A stretch of DNA of 54,283 nucleotides from the NCBI GenBank assembly GCA_028281865.1, contig JANQJB010000012.1, positions 1-54,283 of the forward strand, in the 5' to 3' direction. Position 1 is the first letter of the stretch, and the number at the start of each line of letters is the position of its first letter. The DNA is from Marinagarivorans sp. GTDB lineage: Bacteria; Pseudomonadota; Gammaproteobacteria; Pseudomonadales; Cellvibrionaceae. Made by a program: the position numbers and the translations under genes. Positions 1 to 10,256 of the stretch are shown piece by piece. The notes below the pieces were generated by a model. It searched no databases. It was not told the origin of the DNA and was given only the letters and a program-made list of their open reading frames with translations.

Positions 1-1002
1 CTGGACCTTGAACTCGGCGGCGAGCCGCTAGGTAAAATCGGTTATACGCGGCGCTCGACACTCATCAACATCGTCGATCGTTTATTTGTGCAGCAACACC
101 GCATCGCTTTTATTATGATCGGCGTGGGCGTATTTGTGCTGGCTTCGATCTTATCACTATGGATGTCACGCCGCTTTACTCAGCCCATTCGCGACCTGAG
201 CCACAACGCACAGGAGCTCTCGCGCGGCAACTTTGACGTCAATATTGAACAGTCGGGGCATGATGAGGTAAGCATACTGTGCGATAACTTCAATAAATTA
301 GCCGAAACGCTAAAAGCCAACTTGCAAGCAAGACAAAAGTGGTTGGCGGACATATCACATGAAATGCGCACCCCAATTGCCGTTATTCAAGCTCAGCTCG
401 AAGCGATGGCAGATGGCGTCCGTCCAGCTTCGCCCGAAAATTTAGAATTAATTAACGACAAGATCAGCGGTCTCAAGCGGCTTATTGATGACCTGCACGA
501 GTTAACGCTTACTGATCGAGGCGCACTGAGTTACCGCAAACAGTCAGTAGCTATCTTTCAAACCGTGGCCGATGCAAAAGCGGGTTATGAAACTCGCATT
601 GAAGAAAAAGGCATCGAACTGAATTACTCGAATTCACTCACACTAGGGGATCGAGTTATCGGGGACCCCGCGCGACTACAACAACTTTTTATGAATTTGC
701 TCGAAAATGCGTTGCGTTACACTGACGCGCCCGGAAAAATTGTTATTAATGCCTCCCGTACTGATTCAATGGCCAAAATTGTTATAGAAGATAGCGCCCC
801 TGGAGTTCCGGACGAGTCATTGGATAAACTGTTTGAACGCCTGTATCGAGTTGAATCCTCGCGCAATCGCAATACGGGTGGTTCCGGTTTAGGCCTGAGT
901 ATCTGTCAGAATATTGTTGAAGCACATTTTGGCACTATTCAAGCGGAACACTCACAATTCGGTGGAGTCAAGATGTCAATTTCACTTCCAATACAACGAT
1001 AA
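1..1002 (+). CDS. baeS: Sensor histidine kinase BaeS (5' end outside window)
   Basis: Membrane sensor kinase of the BaeSR envelope-stress system; it autophosphorylates on His and passes the phosphate to the response regulator encoded 39 bp downstream. The frame is open from base 1, so the N-terminal sensor part lies outside the window. What remains is the end of the periplasmic part, a membrane segment (about bases 100-165), a HAMP linker, the HisKA box LADISHEMRTP (His codon at 358-360), and an HATPase domain with the N box (NLLENALRY) and the G2 box GGSGLGLSI. The phrase after the H box (QLEAMADGV) is BaeS-like. A GTG at base 88 would be internal and is not the start. Role in envelope stress is inferred from the family. 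Confidence 0.88.
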   Translation: MDLELGGEPLGKIGYTRRSTLINIVDRLFVQQHRIAFIMIGVGVFVLASILSLWMSRRFTQPIRDLSHNAQELSRGNFDVNIEQSGHDEVSILCDNFNKLAETLKANLQARQKWLADISHEMRTPIAVIQAQLEAMADGVRPASPENLELINDKISGLKRLIDDLHELTLTDRGALSYRKQSVAIFQTVADAKAGYETRIEEKGIELNYSNSLTLGDRVIGDPARLQQLFMNLLENALRYTDAPGKIVINASRTDSMAKIVIEDSAPGVPDESLDKLFERLYRVESSRNRNTGGSGLGLSICQNIVEAHFGTIQAEHSQFGGVKMSISLPIQR

Positions 1003-1041
1003 AATACAACAAATAGATACCCAAACACTGGTTGAGAAACT

Positions 1042-1716
1042 ATGGACATAAAAATACTCATTGTCGAAGATGAAAAAGATCTCGCCTCACTACTAAGTGA
1101 CTATTTCGTCCGCGAAGGTTGGGACACTCACCTTATCCACGACGGTTCTGAAGTTCAGCCTTGGCTGACAACTAATCCAGTTCAACTGATTATTCTCGAT
1201 CTAATGTTACCGAATAAAAACGGTACGGATATATGCCGTGAAATTCGCCAAACAAACCAAGTGCCGATTATCATGACTACGGCAAAAGTCGAGGAGATAG
1301 ATCGATTGTTGGGACTGGAACTCGGCGCTGATGACTATATCTGTAAACCTTATAGCCCCCGCGAAGTCGTCGCACGAGTCAAGGCGATATTGCGCCGAAC
1401 ACAGTCTAGCCCCGACACCAACCTTAAGCAGTTGGTTGTTATCAATCAGGATAAACTGACCGTAAACTTCGAGGGCAAGAGCATTGCACTAACCGCTGTC
1501 GAGTTTTCTCTACTAAAATTGTTATATGATGAGCCCGGTCGGATTTTCTCGCGCCAGCATATTATGGATTCGATCTATGCGGATTACCGTATCGTCAGTG
1601 ACAGAACGATTGATAGTCACATTAAAAAATTGCGTAAAAAGCTACAAGAGTTAGCGCCCGAAGAAAACTTGATTGTGTCAGTGTACGGCGCGGGTTACAA
1701 ATACGAACACCCTTAG
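1042..1716 (+). CDS. baeR: Response regulator BaeR (OmpR/PhoB family)
   Basis: DNA-binding response regulator, partner of the kinase just upstream. The N-terminal receiver domain (residues 1-120) has the acidic pocket E9-D10, the phospho-acceptor D53 in LILDLMLP, and the switch lysine in YICKPYSP. The C-terminal winged helix (about 130-223) ends with the usual GAGYKYE signature. The stretch EEIDRLLGLELGADDYICKP is nearly diagnostic for BaeR within the family. Length 224 aa is normal. Kinase and regulator form an operon in the order S-R; the gene for a cognate efflux pump is not in the window, and would lie upstream if the usual mdt-bae order holds. Confidence 0.9.
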   Translation: MDIKILIVEDEKDLASLLSDYFVREGWDTHLIHDGSEVQPWLTTNPVQLIILDLMLPNKNGTDICREIRQTNQVPIIMTTAKVEEIDRLLGLELGADDYICKPYSPREVVARVKAILRRTQSSPDTNLKQLVVINQDKLTVNFEGKSIALTAVEFSLLKLLYDEPGRIFSRQHIMDSIYADYRIVSDRTIDSHIKKLRKKLQELAPEENLIVSVYGAGYKYEHP

Positions 1717-1820
1717 GTTTTGATATAGGGTTTTAACTCTTAGGTTTCAGCTTTACAAATACCAATAATTACGCGCAAACTTCTCTCATTGCGCATTTTT
1801 AAATTGAGTTAATTTTTATC

Positions 1821-2240
1821 TTGATTATACGTGTAGAATTGGCAATTAAAATTTGCGTGATCATAAGCCTTATCGGCTTTATTTCCTCGTGCAGTTCTAA
1901 TAGGACTGCTGACGAAAAAATACTGTCCACATTTAAAACGTTAATTACCAAGGATAAATACAAGCGCTTCGAAATTTCTACGCGTCCCGCTGCACGCCGC
2001 ATTCGTATGATGCCGACACAGGAACAAACCAATCTACAACGACCCACCTACACAGTGAACCAAAAACGCTTATTGCGCAATTTAGACTTGGTGATTGAAC
2101 AAACGGGTTTTTGTCGCGACGGCTATTTACTTTTGGGCCGTTACGCCGGCAAAAAAACCAACCGTTTGCGTGGCGAGTGCCGTGATAAAGCCACTGAAGA
2201 CGATTATCAGAAGTTTGAAAATACGATTGGACAGTGGTGA
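1821..2240 (+). CDS. Small hypothetical lipoprotein
   Basis: No family recognised. The product (139 aa from a TTG start) opens with a hydrophobic stretch ending in a lipobox-like FISSC, so it is probably an outer-membrane or periplasmic lipoprotein with a mature part of about 115 residues that is basic (many Arg and Lys) and contains two Cys (GFCRDGY and GECRDK) that could pair. A second in-frame TTG at 1839 would give a shorter, equally good signal peptide; the next ATG (about 2008) would remove the lipobox and is unlikely. It converges on the gene on the other strand, 18 bp away. The gene call rests on the signal peptide and the open frame. Confidence 0.5.
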   Translation: MIIRVELAIKICVIISLIGFISSCSSNRTADEKILSTFKTLITKDKYKRFEISTRPAARRIRMMPTQEQTNLQRPTYTVNQKRLLRNLDLVIEQTGFCRDGYLLLGRYAGKKTNRLRGECRDKATEDDYQKFENTIGQW

Positions 2241-2258
2241 CTGCTGATAATCACCAGG

Positions 2259-2834
2259 CTACGGTGGCGGCGTGCTGACTGGATAATTTCCGGTGAAAGC
2301 CGCATACAACATCTGCAGGTTTACAAACCACAGAAAAAAACCAAAAATAATCCAGAGCACATTAGTCGAATTAATGACTGTATTTTTCTTGCCGTAGGGA
2401 TCATTCGAGATGCGATTGCAAACCAGCTGCACTTTGTAAAAAATATAATAATGGGAGAGGATTAACGGGAAATTTAACAACATCCATTTAGGGCTCAACT
2501 TTCCATTGCTTATGCTGCTGCCAACCACCATGTCGACAAAAAATATTGCCACATAAAATACACCTAAAAATTGCGGATTCCAATTGTATTGTTGCTCTTT
2601 CTGTTGCTCGCGCTGAGATATGCGTTGAAACAGATTTAACACAAAAACCGGTGCAAACACGGTTCGCAATAACGGAAACAGCCGTTGTTGTGTGCGACCT
2701 TGCTCTAGCGACCAGTTTTTATAAAACCAATAAAGGCCAAACAAACCGTGAGTTGCAAGATACAAAAGCGTAAACTTCCCCATTGATACAACGTAATAAT
2801 CATCAGGGGAAGAGTTGGAGGAAGTAGAATTCAT
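2259..2834 (-). CDS. DUF4234-like integral membrane protein
   Basis: 191-aa protein with a short polar N-terminus and four to five hydrophobic segments. The start of the first segment (LATHGLFGLYWFYKNW) matches the pattern of DUF4234 and related small membrane proteins, where a Gly-x-Tyr-Trp-Phe-Tyr-Lys-Asn motif follows the first helix. It starts 21 bp after the greA stop and is probably the last gene of the carA-carB-greA transcript. No Shine-Dalgarno is evident before the ATG. Function unknown; the family name is a judgement from the motif, not a search. Confidence 0.6.
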   Translation of the reverse strand: MNSTSSNSSPDDYYVVSMGKFTLLYLATHGLFGLYWFYKNWSLEQGRTQQRLFPLLRTVFAPVFVLNLFQRISQREQQKEQQYNWNPQFLGVFYVAIFFVDMVVGSSISNGKLSPKWMLLNFPLILSHYYIFYKVQLVCNRISNDPYGKKNTVINSTNVLWIIFGFFLWFVNLQMLYAAFTGNYPVSTPPP

Positions 2835-2855
2835 TTAGTTAGCGAAAAACGGCAA

Positions 2856-3338
2856 TTAAATATGGCGAACCTGATCAATTTCGTATTCGATATCGCCGCC
2901 GGGCGCACGCACGACTGCAATGTCACCCTCCTCTTTACCGATAACGGCACGCGCGATAGGCGAACCTACGGATATTTTATTATTTTTAATATCGGCCTCG
3001 TCTTCGCCAACAATTTTATAAGTGACAGTTTCATCCGTGTCCACGTTGAGTAGGTCGACCGTTGTACCAAAAATAACTTTGCCTGTCGCCGGCATATTTA
3101 CAATATCAATAACTTGCGCGTTAGAAAGCTTTGCTTCAATCTCTTGAATTCGCCCTTCACAAAAACTTTGCTGCTCACGCGCCGCGTGGTACTCAGCATT
3201 TTCTTTTAGATCACCGTGCTCGCGCGCTTCGGCAATCGCAGTAACAATCCTCGGACGCTCGATTTTTTTTAACTGATCCAGCTCTTTGCGCAAAGCCTCT
3301 GCGCCCTCTACCGTCATCGGTATTTTATTTAGTGCCAT
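2856..3338 (-). CDS. greA: Transcription elongation factor GreA
   Basis: Rescues backtracked RNA polymerase by stimulating cleavage of the transcript 3' end through the secondary channel. The N-terminal coiled coil (about residues 10-75) carries at its tip the acidic pair D43 and E46 in [11 protein letters not shown] that coordinates the catalytic metal. The C-terminal FKBP-like domain carries the family signature [16 protein letters not shown]. Length 160 aa is standard. The ATG overlaps the end of carB by 14 bp, so the two genes are translationally linked; carB-greA adjacency is common in gammaproteobacteria. Confidence 0.97.
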   Translation of the reverse strand: MALNKIPMTVEGAEALRKELDQLKKIERPRIVTAIAEAREHGDLKENAEYHAAREQQSFCEGRIQEIEAKLSNAQVIDIVNMPATGKVIFGTTVDLLNVDTDETVTYKIVGEDEADIKNNKISVGSPIARAVIGKEEGDIAVVRAPGGDIEYEIDQVRHI

Positions 3339-6300
3339 TGTTCAAGCCCTCGTGTAATTCTTGCAGTCGGCGCACCTGTTGTTTCTGCCCGAAACGAATC
3401 GCGACACAAATAGCGTGCGCGGCAGCAAGCGTCGTCGTGTAATATACGCCGTTGTTTTCTGCACTTCGGCGTATAGGAGACGAATCTCTGATCGCCTGTT
3501 TACCCTCAGTCGTATTTATTACTACATCAATTTCGCGGTTTTTTATCCGGTCCACGATATGGGGGCGCCCTTCGGCCACCTTGTTCACACGCTCCACTTT
3601 GAGGCCATGCGCCTCGAACTTCGAAGCAGTACCTTGAGTAGCCACAAGCTCAAAACCCAGATCTGTGAGTTCTTTAGCGACAACAACGGCGCCTTCCTTA
3701 TCGAAATCTCGTACGCTGATAAAAACTCGTCCCTTGCTCGGAATCTGGCTCCCACTGCCTTCTTGTGCCTTGGCAAACGCTTCGGCAAATGTCTCGCCAA
3801 CTCCCATAACTTCACCCGTCGATTTCATTTCAGGGCCAAGTATCGGGTCGACTGCTGGAAACTTGTTGAAGGGAAAAACTGCTTCCTTTACGCTGAAATA
3901 TTCAGGAACTATTTCTCGTTGAAAGTCCTGATCAGCCAAACTTACACCGGTTTGGCAACGCGCGGCAACTTTTGCGAGTGAAATTCCAATACATTTTGAG
4001 ACAAAAGGCACAGTACGCGAAGCACGAGGATTCACTTCAATGATATAAACTTTGCCATCTTGGTATGCAAGCTGAGCGTTCATTAAACCTACAACACCTA
4101 GCTCCACAGCCATCCTGCGTACCTGATCTCGCATCTCATCCTGCACATCCTCGTCAAGCGAGTATGGCGGCAGAGAACATGCAGAATCACCAGAATGCAC
4201 CCCACATTGTTCGATATGCTGCATGATGCCGCCGATCACTACAGTTTCACCATCGGAAACCGCATCAATATCCACTTCGATAGCGTTGTTAAGAAAATGA
4301 TCGAGCAAAACAGGGGATTCATCAGAGACCTGAACAGCTTCCGTCATATAACTGCGTAGCTCTCTTTCGTTGTAAACAATTTCCATCGCACGACCACCAA
4401 GCACATAGGAAGGCCGAACAACTAGTGGATAACCAACATCGCCGGCCACACGCACAGCTTCTTCAGTCGAACGCACAATCGCGTTAGCGGGCTGCAACAA
4501 ACCGAGGCGTTCGATCATTTGCTGAAAGCGCTCGCGGTCTTCGGCACGGTCGATTGCTTCAGGGCTCGTACCAATAATGGGTACACCTTCGGCCTCAAGA
4601 GCACGCGAGAGTTTAAGCGGTGTCTGACCGCCAAACTGCACAATTACGCCTTTCGGTTTTTCTTTGTGCACAATTTCAAGCACATCTTCTAAAGTGACTG
4701 GCTCAAAATACAAACGATCGGATGTATCGTAATCCGTCGAGACAGTTTCGGGGTTGCAATTCACCATGATCGTTTCAAAACCGTCCTCACGGGCAGCAAG
4801 GGCAGCGTGAACACAGCAGTAGTCGAATTCTATCCCTTGGCCAATGCGATTGGGCCCACCACCAATCACCATAATTTTTTCTCTTTGGCTGGGCTCTGAC
4901 TCACACTCTTCATCGTAAGACGAATACATGTAAGCCGTTGTGGTCGAAAATTCAGCTGCGCAGGTATCGACGCGTTTGAACACTGGCCGGATATCGAGTT
5001 TGTGCCGCTGATCTCTCACAGTTTTTTCGCTCACGGCCAACAACTGTGCCAATCGCTGATCGGAAAAGCCTTTGCGTTTGAGCTGGAAAAATTCTTCCCG
5101 GGAAATATCAGTTAGAGGTTTAGAAGCGAGTTTTTGTTCGAGCTGAATAATTTCTTCGATTTGCGCCAGAAACCAAGGGTCAATTTTTGAGATCGAAAAA
5201 ATTTCTTCCAAGCTTAATCCTGCGCGGAACGCATCACCCAAATACCATATCCTCTCTGCTCCGGGTGTTCCCAAGTCACGGCGAATTTGTGCCATTGCAG
5301 TATCGTCAGAGAGATCCAATTTAGGCTCGAAACCGCATGACCCCACCTCCAATCCACGCAAAGCTTTTTGAACGGATTCTTGAAAGCATCGGCCAATCGC
5401 CATCACCTCTCCTACCGATTTCATCTGTGTAGTCAAGCGCGCATCGGCATCGCCAAATTTTTCAAACGTAAAGCGTGGAATCTTGGTAACAACGTAATCG
5501 ATTGTCGGCTCGATCGATGCCGGCGTAGCGCCACCCGTTATCTCGTTTTGCAGTTCGTCCAAGGTGTAACCGACAGCCAGCTTGGCCGCAACTTTTGCAA
5601 TCGGAAACCCGGTGGCCTTGGAAGCCAGCGCAGAAGAGCGCGACACACGCGGATTCATTTCAATAACCACCAAACGTCCAGTGTCTGGATTAACCGCAAA
5701 CTGAACATTCGAACCGCCCGTTTCCACGCCGATCTCACGCAGCACCGCAATCGATGCGTTGCGCATGATTTGATATTCTTTATCGGTCAATGTCTGCGCG
5801 GGTGCAACAGTAATGGAATCGCCCGTATGCACGCCCATCGGGTCAAAGTTTTCGATTGAGCAGACGATAATGCAGTTGTCGTTTTTATCGCGAACAACCT
5901 CCATTTCATACTCTTTCCAGCCCAGTAAGCTTTCATCAATCAGCAACTCCGAGGTGGGAGAAAGGTCGAGGCCCCGCGTGCAAATTTCCTCAAACTCTTC
6001 CCAGTTGTAAGCAATTCCGCCGCCCGAGCCTCCCATCGTAAAGGAAGGTCGAATAATGCAGGGGAAACCAAACTGCTTCGGCGCCTCCTTGGCTTCTTCC
6101 AGACTGTGCACAATGCGAGAACGGGGCGTTTCCAAACCAATTGATTTCATCGCTATGTCAAAACGGTTACGATCTTCCGCTTTATCAATCGCATCCTCGT
6201 TGGCACCTATAAGCTCGACATTAAATTGCTTAAGCACACCATTGGAGTGCAAAGCTAATGCGCAATTAAGAGCAGTTTGGCCACCCATTGTCGGCAGGAC

Positions 6301-6555
6301 CGCGTCGGGGCGCTCTTTTTCTATTATTTTTGCGACGGTTTGCCAGGTAATCGGCTCAATATAAGTCGCGTCGGCCATCGCAGGGTCGGTCATAATAGTG
6401 GCGGGGTTCGAGTTAACCAAAATTACTCGGTAGCCTTCCTCTTTGAGCGCCTTGCAAGCCTGCGCGCCAGAGTAGTCAAATTCACAGGCTTGACCTATCA
6501 CAATGGGACCTGCGCCGATAATCAAAATACTATTAATATCACTGCGTTTTGGCAT
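3325..6555 (-). CDS. carB: Carbamoyl-phosphate synthase large subunit
   Basis: Makes carbamoyl phosphate from ammonia (delivered by CarA), bicarbonate and two ATP, feeding pyrimidine and arginine synthesis. The 1076-aa protein has the two homologous ATP-grasp halves, each opening with a nucleotide-binding Gly-rich motif ([20 protein letters not shown] near residue 10 and [20 protein letters not shown] near 560), the oligomerisation region between them, and the C-terminal MGS-like allosteric domain (about 935-1070) where UMP and ornithine act in the family. It follows carA after 64 bp and overlaps greA. The ATG start gives the canonical MPKR N-terminus. Confidence 0.98.
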   Translation of the reverse strand: MPKRSDINSILIIGAGPIVIGQACEFDYSGAQACKALKEEGYRVILVNSNPATIMTDPAMADATYIEPITWQTVAKIIEKERPDAVLPTMGGQTALNCALALHSNGVLKQFNVELIGANEDAIDKAEDRNRFDIAMKSIGLETPRSRIVHSLEEAKEAPKQFGFPCIIRPSFTMGGSGGGIAYNWEEFEEICTRGLDLSPTSELLIDESLLGWKEYEMEVVRDKNDNCIIVCSIENFDPMGVHTGDSITVAPAQTLTDKEYQIMRNASIAVLREIGVETGGSNVQFAVNPDTGRLVVIEMNPRVSRSSALASKATGFPIAKVAAKLAVGYTLDELQNEITGGATPASIEPTIDYVVTKIPRFTFEKFGDADARLTTQMKSVGEVMAIGRCFQESVQKALRGLEVGSCGFEPKLDLSDDTAMAQIRRDLGTPGAERIWYLGDAFRAGLSLEEIFSISKIDPWFLAQIEEIIQLEQKLASKPLTDISREEFFQLKRKGFSDQRLAQLLAVSEKTVRDQRHKLDIRPVFKRVDTCAAEFSTTTAYMYSSYDEECESEPSQREKIMVIGGGPNRIGQGIEFDYCCVHAALAAREDGFETIMVNCNPETVSTDYDTSDRLYFEPVTLEDVLEIVHKEKPKGVIVQFGGQTPLKLSRALEAEGVPIIGTSPEAIDRAEDRERFQQMIERLGLLQPANAIVRSTEEAVRVAGDVGYPLVVRPSYVLGGRAMEIVYNERELRSYMTEAVQVSDESPVLLDHFLNNAIEVDIDAVSDGETVVIGGIMQHIEQCGVHSGDSACSLPPYSLDEDVQDEMRDQVRRMAVELGVVGLMNAQLAYQDGKVYIIEVNPRASRTVPFVSKCIGISLAKVAARCQTGVSLADQDFQREIVPEYFSVKEAVFPFNKFPAVDPILGPEMKSTGEVMGVGETFAEAFAKAQEGSGSQIPSKGRVFISVRDFDKEGAVVVAKELTDLGFELVATQGTASKFEAHGLKVERVNKVAEGRPHIVDRIKNREIDVVINTTEGKQAIRDSSPIRRSAENNGVYYTTTLAAAHAICVAIRFGQKQQVRRLQELHEGLNNGTK

Positions 6556-6619
6556 GCTTATAACTCGTCTTACCCAGACAAAGTCCGGGCACCGTTCGTT
6601 TAAAATTCAATAGTTCAAT

Positions 6620-7762
6620 CTAGCGCGAATGCGCGACCATCAACTCGATAAAATGATCGAATAAACCCGCCGCATCGTGAGGGCCTGGGCTCGCCTCTGG
6701 GTGCCCTTGAAACCCAAATGCCGGCTTGTCATTGCGGTGAATCCCCTGAATTGTCTGATCAAACAGAGACCGGTGGGTCACATCGATATGCGCAGGTAGG
6801 CCGTTATCGTCCACCGCAAAACCATGGTTTTGACTGGTAATCATGACTTGCTTGTTAGCGAGGTCTTGCACCGGATGGTTGGCGCCGTGATGACCAAACT
6901 TCATCTTCTCCGTCTTTGCACCGCTGGCCAGAGCTAAGATTTGATGTCCCAAACAAATGCCAAATACCGGGATACCGCGGTCGACAATTTCCTCGACCGA
7001 GCGAATAGCATACTCACAAGGTTCGGGGTCGCCAGGACCATTACTCAGAAACACGCCGTCCGGTTCAAGCGCAAGGACTTCCGATGCTGGAGTTTTGGCT
7101 GGAACAACGGTCAGCCGACAACCTCGATCAACTAGCATTCGCAAAATATTGTGTTTAGCGCCGAAGTCGTAGGCAACAACGTTGAATTGCTCATCCGCAA
7201 GATCGCCGTGGCCGGAGCCTAGCTGCCAGACGCCAGATGTCCAGGAAAATGGCTCTTCAGTTGTTACAACCTGGGCCAAATCCATACCTTTCAAACCGCC
7301 GAAATCTCGAATCATCAGCTGGGCTTTTTGCAGGTCAAGTTCTTCACCGGCAACTATACAGCCCACCTGAGCGCCTTTATCCCGCAGCAGACGAGTTAAG
7401 CGACGCGTATCGATATCGGCCAGCCCGACAATTCCTTGTTGCTCTAAATAACCCTGAAGCGACTGCTGACTGCGAAAGCTACTTGCAAGAAGCGGAAGAT
7501 CTCGAATGACAAGCCCCTTGGCCCATATAGGTTTGCGCTCTTCATCTTCTAGATTGACGCCTACATTGCCAATATGGGGATATGTGAGGGTCACTATCTG
7601 TTCGGCATAAGAGGGGTCAGTAAGAATTTCTTGGTAACCTGTCATTGAGGTGTTAAACACAACTTCACCAACCGAATAACCTGCAGCGCCAATAGAACGG
7701 CCATTAAAAACACTGCCATCTTCCAACACCAAACTGGCGCGGGCTTCTGCCTGAAAGGTCAA
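6620..7762 (-). CDS. carA: Carbamoyl-phosphate synthase small subunit (glutaminase)
   Basis: Class I glutamine amidotransferase subunit that hydrolyses glutamine and channels ammonia to CarB. The N-terminal CPSase domain begins with [12 protein letters not shown] and contains [20 protein letters not shown]; the amidotransferase domain has the nucleophile in FGICLGHQ (Cys270) and the His/Glu pair in GHPEASPGP (His354, Glu356). Start choice: the longest frame begins at a TTG at 7777, but a strong Shine-Dalgarno (GGAGGA, 7770-7775) lies six bases before a second in-frame TTG at 7760-7762, which gives an N-terminus of the usual length (380 aa). TTG initiation would lower expression. First gene of carA-carB-greA. 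Confidence 0.95.
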   Translation of the reverse strand: MTFQAEARASLVLEDGSVFNGRSIGAAGYSVGEVVFNTSMTGYQEILTDPSYAEQIVTLTYPHIGNVGVNLEDEERKPIWAKGLVIRDLPLLASSFRSQQSLQGYLEQQGIVGLADIDTRRLTRLLRDKGAQVGCIVAGEELDLQKAQLMIRDFGGLKGMDLAQVVTTEEPFSWTSGVWQLGSGHGDLADEQFNVVAYDFGAKHNILRMLVDRGCRLTVVPAKTPASEVLALEPDGVFLSNGPGDPEPCEYAIRSVEEIVDRGIPVFGICLGHQILALASGAKTEKMKFGHHGANHPVQDLANKQVMITSQNHGFAVDDNGLPAHIDVTHRSLFDQTIQGIHRNDKPAFGFQGHPEASPGPHDAAGLFDHFIELMVAHSR

Positions 7763-7769
7763 ATTTTGA

Positions 7770-7775
7770 TCCTCC
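7770..7775 (-). promoter_or_regulatory. Ribosome binding site deciding the carA start
   Basis: On the minus strand GGAGGA is followed by TCAAAA and then TTG, an ideal spacing of six bases. No comparable site precedes the upstream TTG at 7777. This supports initiation at 7762. Confidence 0.7.
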
Positions 7776-7911
7776 AATTCCCAATAGTCTAAGAAAAGCG
7801 TTAATTTTATTCACCCGATCGAGCCGGAATTTTCTTTGGGCTCACCAACGCCGTTAGGATTAGTAAAGCCAATCCTATCCGGCAATTTTTGAATGGGTTT
7901 GATCGGGTTGT

Positions 7912-7948
7912 AAAAAAGCGAGGTGACCGCAAGCCACCTCGCTTTTTT
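7912..7948. terminator. Bidirectional-looking hairpin with A/T tails
   Basis: A perfect 14-bp inverted repeat (7912-7925 with 7935-7948; core GCGAGGTG / CACCTCGC) flanked by six A on one side and six T on the other, so it reads as an intrinsic terminator on either strand. It lies about 200 bp beyond the stop of the GH9 gene and about 150 bp before carA on the same strand. It may end the GH9 transcript, or be an older terminator that insulated carA before GH9 was placed here. Confidence 0.8.
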
Positions 7949-8153
7949 CGTGAATTCTCTTACGCCCGCAGGCCAAATTAAACCTGTCTAAACACCTAGC
8001 GATTCACTTATCCATACACGGACAGATAACAAAGAACCGGTGAGGCGCAATCTCTACGATTTTTTGCGTTTTTACATCGCCCTCAATTGGAGCGGAATTT
8101 TATGCGAAAGCGGCCCTAATTGTCCATGGCGTAAGAGAGCCAAAACAGAAAAT
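7949..8153. other. Intergenic, GH9 3' side
   Basis: Together with 7778-7911 this makes a 390-base gap between the GH9 stop and carA. Apart from the terminator hairpin and the carA ribosome binding site no gene or clear operator is seen. A weak TGAAT-AAAA-TTAAC stretch (near 7800-7815, minus strand) resembles one half of an ARG box but the second half does not match. Confidence 0.4.
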
Positions 8154-10256
8154 TTATTTTGCCGGCTCGCGACCAAATAGATAGCCTTCCGTTGCGCTGT
8201 AAAGCGGAATATGCTCAGCGTGAAAACCCCAATTCTCGTCGCTTGTTAAGTAGTCATCGCTCCATGAGGGGTCATTGCTATTGTCCCACTGATAACCCTC
8301 TGGGAGTCGTATTTCGAACTGAGCTTCGCGGCGATGCTCAGATTGCCCCCCGGGATACAGGGTTTCTCCGTCAAAACTGACTTCTGCGTAGTATATATTC
8401 TGCCCAGGGTTCCAGGGCTGAAGCTGTTGGCTAATACCTGTTGCCTCCGTAAAACCACCGTGACGAATTTCAATGTCGTTGAGCGTTAAGCCGGCGGCAA
8501 ATATTTCTGACACATCAACAAAGTAGCGAAAGTACAAATCATCTTTAGCTTTGGCAGGCGCCGAAGTGCGATTTTGCAGTACGATGCGAAAACCGATGTG
8601 CCGTTCGCTGCCGTTCAACCGCTTGGTGCCGACCACCCATTGAGGGTCCGGCGGCTCATTTGGCGGAAATTCGCTATCCGGCAGCGCAGCGCCACCATAA
8701 ACACCGAACATTGCAGCGGCCAAGCTTGTGAAGCCCGCGTTGTAATCAGTTGTTACCTCGTTTGCGACGTAATCGTCACGTGTATCTTCATAATTTGTAT
8801 CTGACGTGGGACCGCCGACCAGTGCACCGTACAAAATGTGTCGAGTTTTCGCAGGAACATTCAAGCTGTCGTACCACGAGCCGTGGGCGCCTCGGTGGTG
8901 GGGATTGACAGGGAAATTTTCGCCAAAACCAATCAGATAACTGCTGCTTCTGGGATTGTCGCCGAGCATGTAATCGATTTGTCGTTTTGCGAATTGATGG
9001 TATTTCGCTTTGCGCGGATTATTTTCGTCGAGACGATCGGAGTAGTATTGGGCGACGAAAGCCGTGTTCGCCGCGTAGCGCAACACACCCCATGTATCGA
9101 CAACCATAACTCCACCGGCGGAGCGCCTCCCTTCCCCCTCGCTCCAATGATCGAGCCAGCGCTCAACGTCTACAGTGTAATTTTGTTTTGGATCGAGCGC
9201 CGCCATCAGAGCATAAACGCCGTAGGCCTTGTCGCTCCAGCCCTGGCTCCAGGTGTAAACAGGGGTAGTCGACTGCGTTTCAAACCCCATTAAAGGGTAA
9301 AACTCGTCAACGAAATCGCGGTACTTTTGCTCGCCCGTCGCACGCCAAAGCCACACTGCTCCCCAGGCCAACTCATCCCAATAAAGGCTGAAGGAAGTGC
9401 CATAAAAACTTGCGGCATCGGCAATACAATTAGCGTACGAGTTGTCCTTGCCATCCTCTCCTTTCGTCGCGTAGGCGAAGTCATATAGCTCGCGCGCATG
9501 GCGCAGCAACTCTGCTGAGTAATTATTATCATGGCCTTGAAAAACCATCGCCGAAGCGGCCATAGCCGCGGCAGTCTCTGCAGCTAAGTCTGTGCCGGGA
9601 CAGTTTAAATCGATCTTGAAAGAACGCCGACTCCCGCGCGTAGCAATATCCACAACTTCAGGCGGCCCCCACCAGTTGTGATCAGGCCCCCCACGACCAA
9701 CCTGTCCATAAAATTCATTGGGCGAAGGGTGCGCTGCAATAAAATAATCGTTAACAAAACGCAGATTATTCAGCATTTCATCGAGTTGCCCAGCTTTTTC
9801 ATAAGCCCGCTGATAATCATATGCCCCCCAAGCGAGCATCGTGACACTTGCTGCCATCGGATAGCCGAATTTCACGTGATCACCTGCGTCAAACCATCCG
9901 CCACTCAAATCCAAGCCTACGTCTTGACCGTCATCTAGCACGGAATCCCCGCGCCAAGGCACGCGATTCCATGAGGGTAATTCTCCCGCCTGCTGGGTCT
10001 CGTAAAAATATATCGACTTTTGCAGCGCTTCCCCATAACGAAAACCACCTGTTCCGGACAGACAGGGTTCGCTCACGCACTCACCTGACCCCGAACTTGC
10101 TGAGGAACTAGCAGAGGAGCTTGATGAAGAACTGTTTGAGGAAGAACTGTTTGAGGAAGATCCACCGCTCGTCGAAGATGAAGAACTTTGACCGCCACCA
10201 TCACATCCAAACAACAAAAATAGGATGGTAACGGTTAGCAAGTTGTATAGGCGCAT
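8154..10256 (-). CDS. GH9 endoglucanase lipoprotein with CBM3-like module
   Basis: Secreted, probably outer-membrane-anchored cellulase. Residues 1-18 are a lipoprotein signal (lipobox LLFGC, Cys18), then a Gly/Ser-rich linker to about residue 58. The GH9 catalytic domain (about 70-530) has the base motif WFDAGDHVKFGYPMA (Asp123 and Asp126), the His motif region GENFPVNPHHRGAHGSW, and the acid Glu500 in VANEVTTDYNAGF. The C-terminal part (about 537-695; FRYFVDVSE, YYAEVSFDG, LYPGGQSEHRREAQF) matches CBM3, which in GH9 enzymes guides processive action on cellulose. The longest frame begins at a TTG 33 bases upstream; the ATG at 10256 puts the signal peptide at the N-terminus. Stand-alone gene, divergent from a GntR regulator. 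Confidence 0.93.
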   Translation of the reverse strand: MRLYNLLTVTILFLLFGCDGGGQSSSSSTSGGSSSNSSSSNSSSSSSSASSSASSGSGECVSEPCLSGTGGFRYGEALQKSIYFYETQQAGELPSWNRVPWRGDSVLDDGQDVGLDLSGGWFDAGDHVKFGYPMAASVTMLAWGAYDYQRAYEKAGQLDEMLNNLRFVNDYFIAAHPSPNEFYGQVGRGGPDHNWWGPPEVVDIATRGSRRSFKIDLNCPGTDLAAETAAAMAASAMVFQGHDNNYSAELLRHARELYDFAYATKGEDGKDNSYANCIADAASFYGTSFSLYWDELAWGAVWLWRATGEQKYRDFVDEFYPLMGFETQSTTPVYTWSQGWSDKAYGVYALMAALDPKQNYTVDVERWLDHWSEGEGRRSAGGVMVVDTWGVLRYAANTAFVAQYYSDRLDENNPRKAKYHQFAKRQIDYMLGDNPRSSSYLIGFGENFPVNPHHRGAHGSWYDSLNVPAKTRHILYGALVGGPTSDTNYEDTRDDYVANEVTTDYNAGFTSLAAAMFGVYGGAALPDSEFPPNEPPDPQWVVGTKRLNGSERHIGFRIVLQNRTSAPAKAKDDLYFRYFVDVSEIFAAGLTLNDIEIRHGGFTEATGISQQLQPWNPGQNIYYAEVSFDGETLYPGGQSEHRREAQFEIRLPEGYQWDNSNDPSWSDDYLTSDENWGFHAEHIPLYSATEGYLFGREPAK

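Noticed and set aside
3361-3981. Long plus-strand open frame (206 codons) opposite carB
   Set aside because: It is fully antisense to the conserved MGS end of carB, has no ribosome binding site and no family features; carB's codon pattern creates it.
5368-5859. Plus-strand open frame of 163 codons opposite carB
   Set aside because: Shadow of the first ATP-grasp half of carB; low-complexity His/Arg content and no motif.
8838-9293. Plus-strand open frame of 151 codons opposite the GH9 gene
   Set aside because: Antisense to the GH9 catalytic domain, whose motifs are intact.
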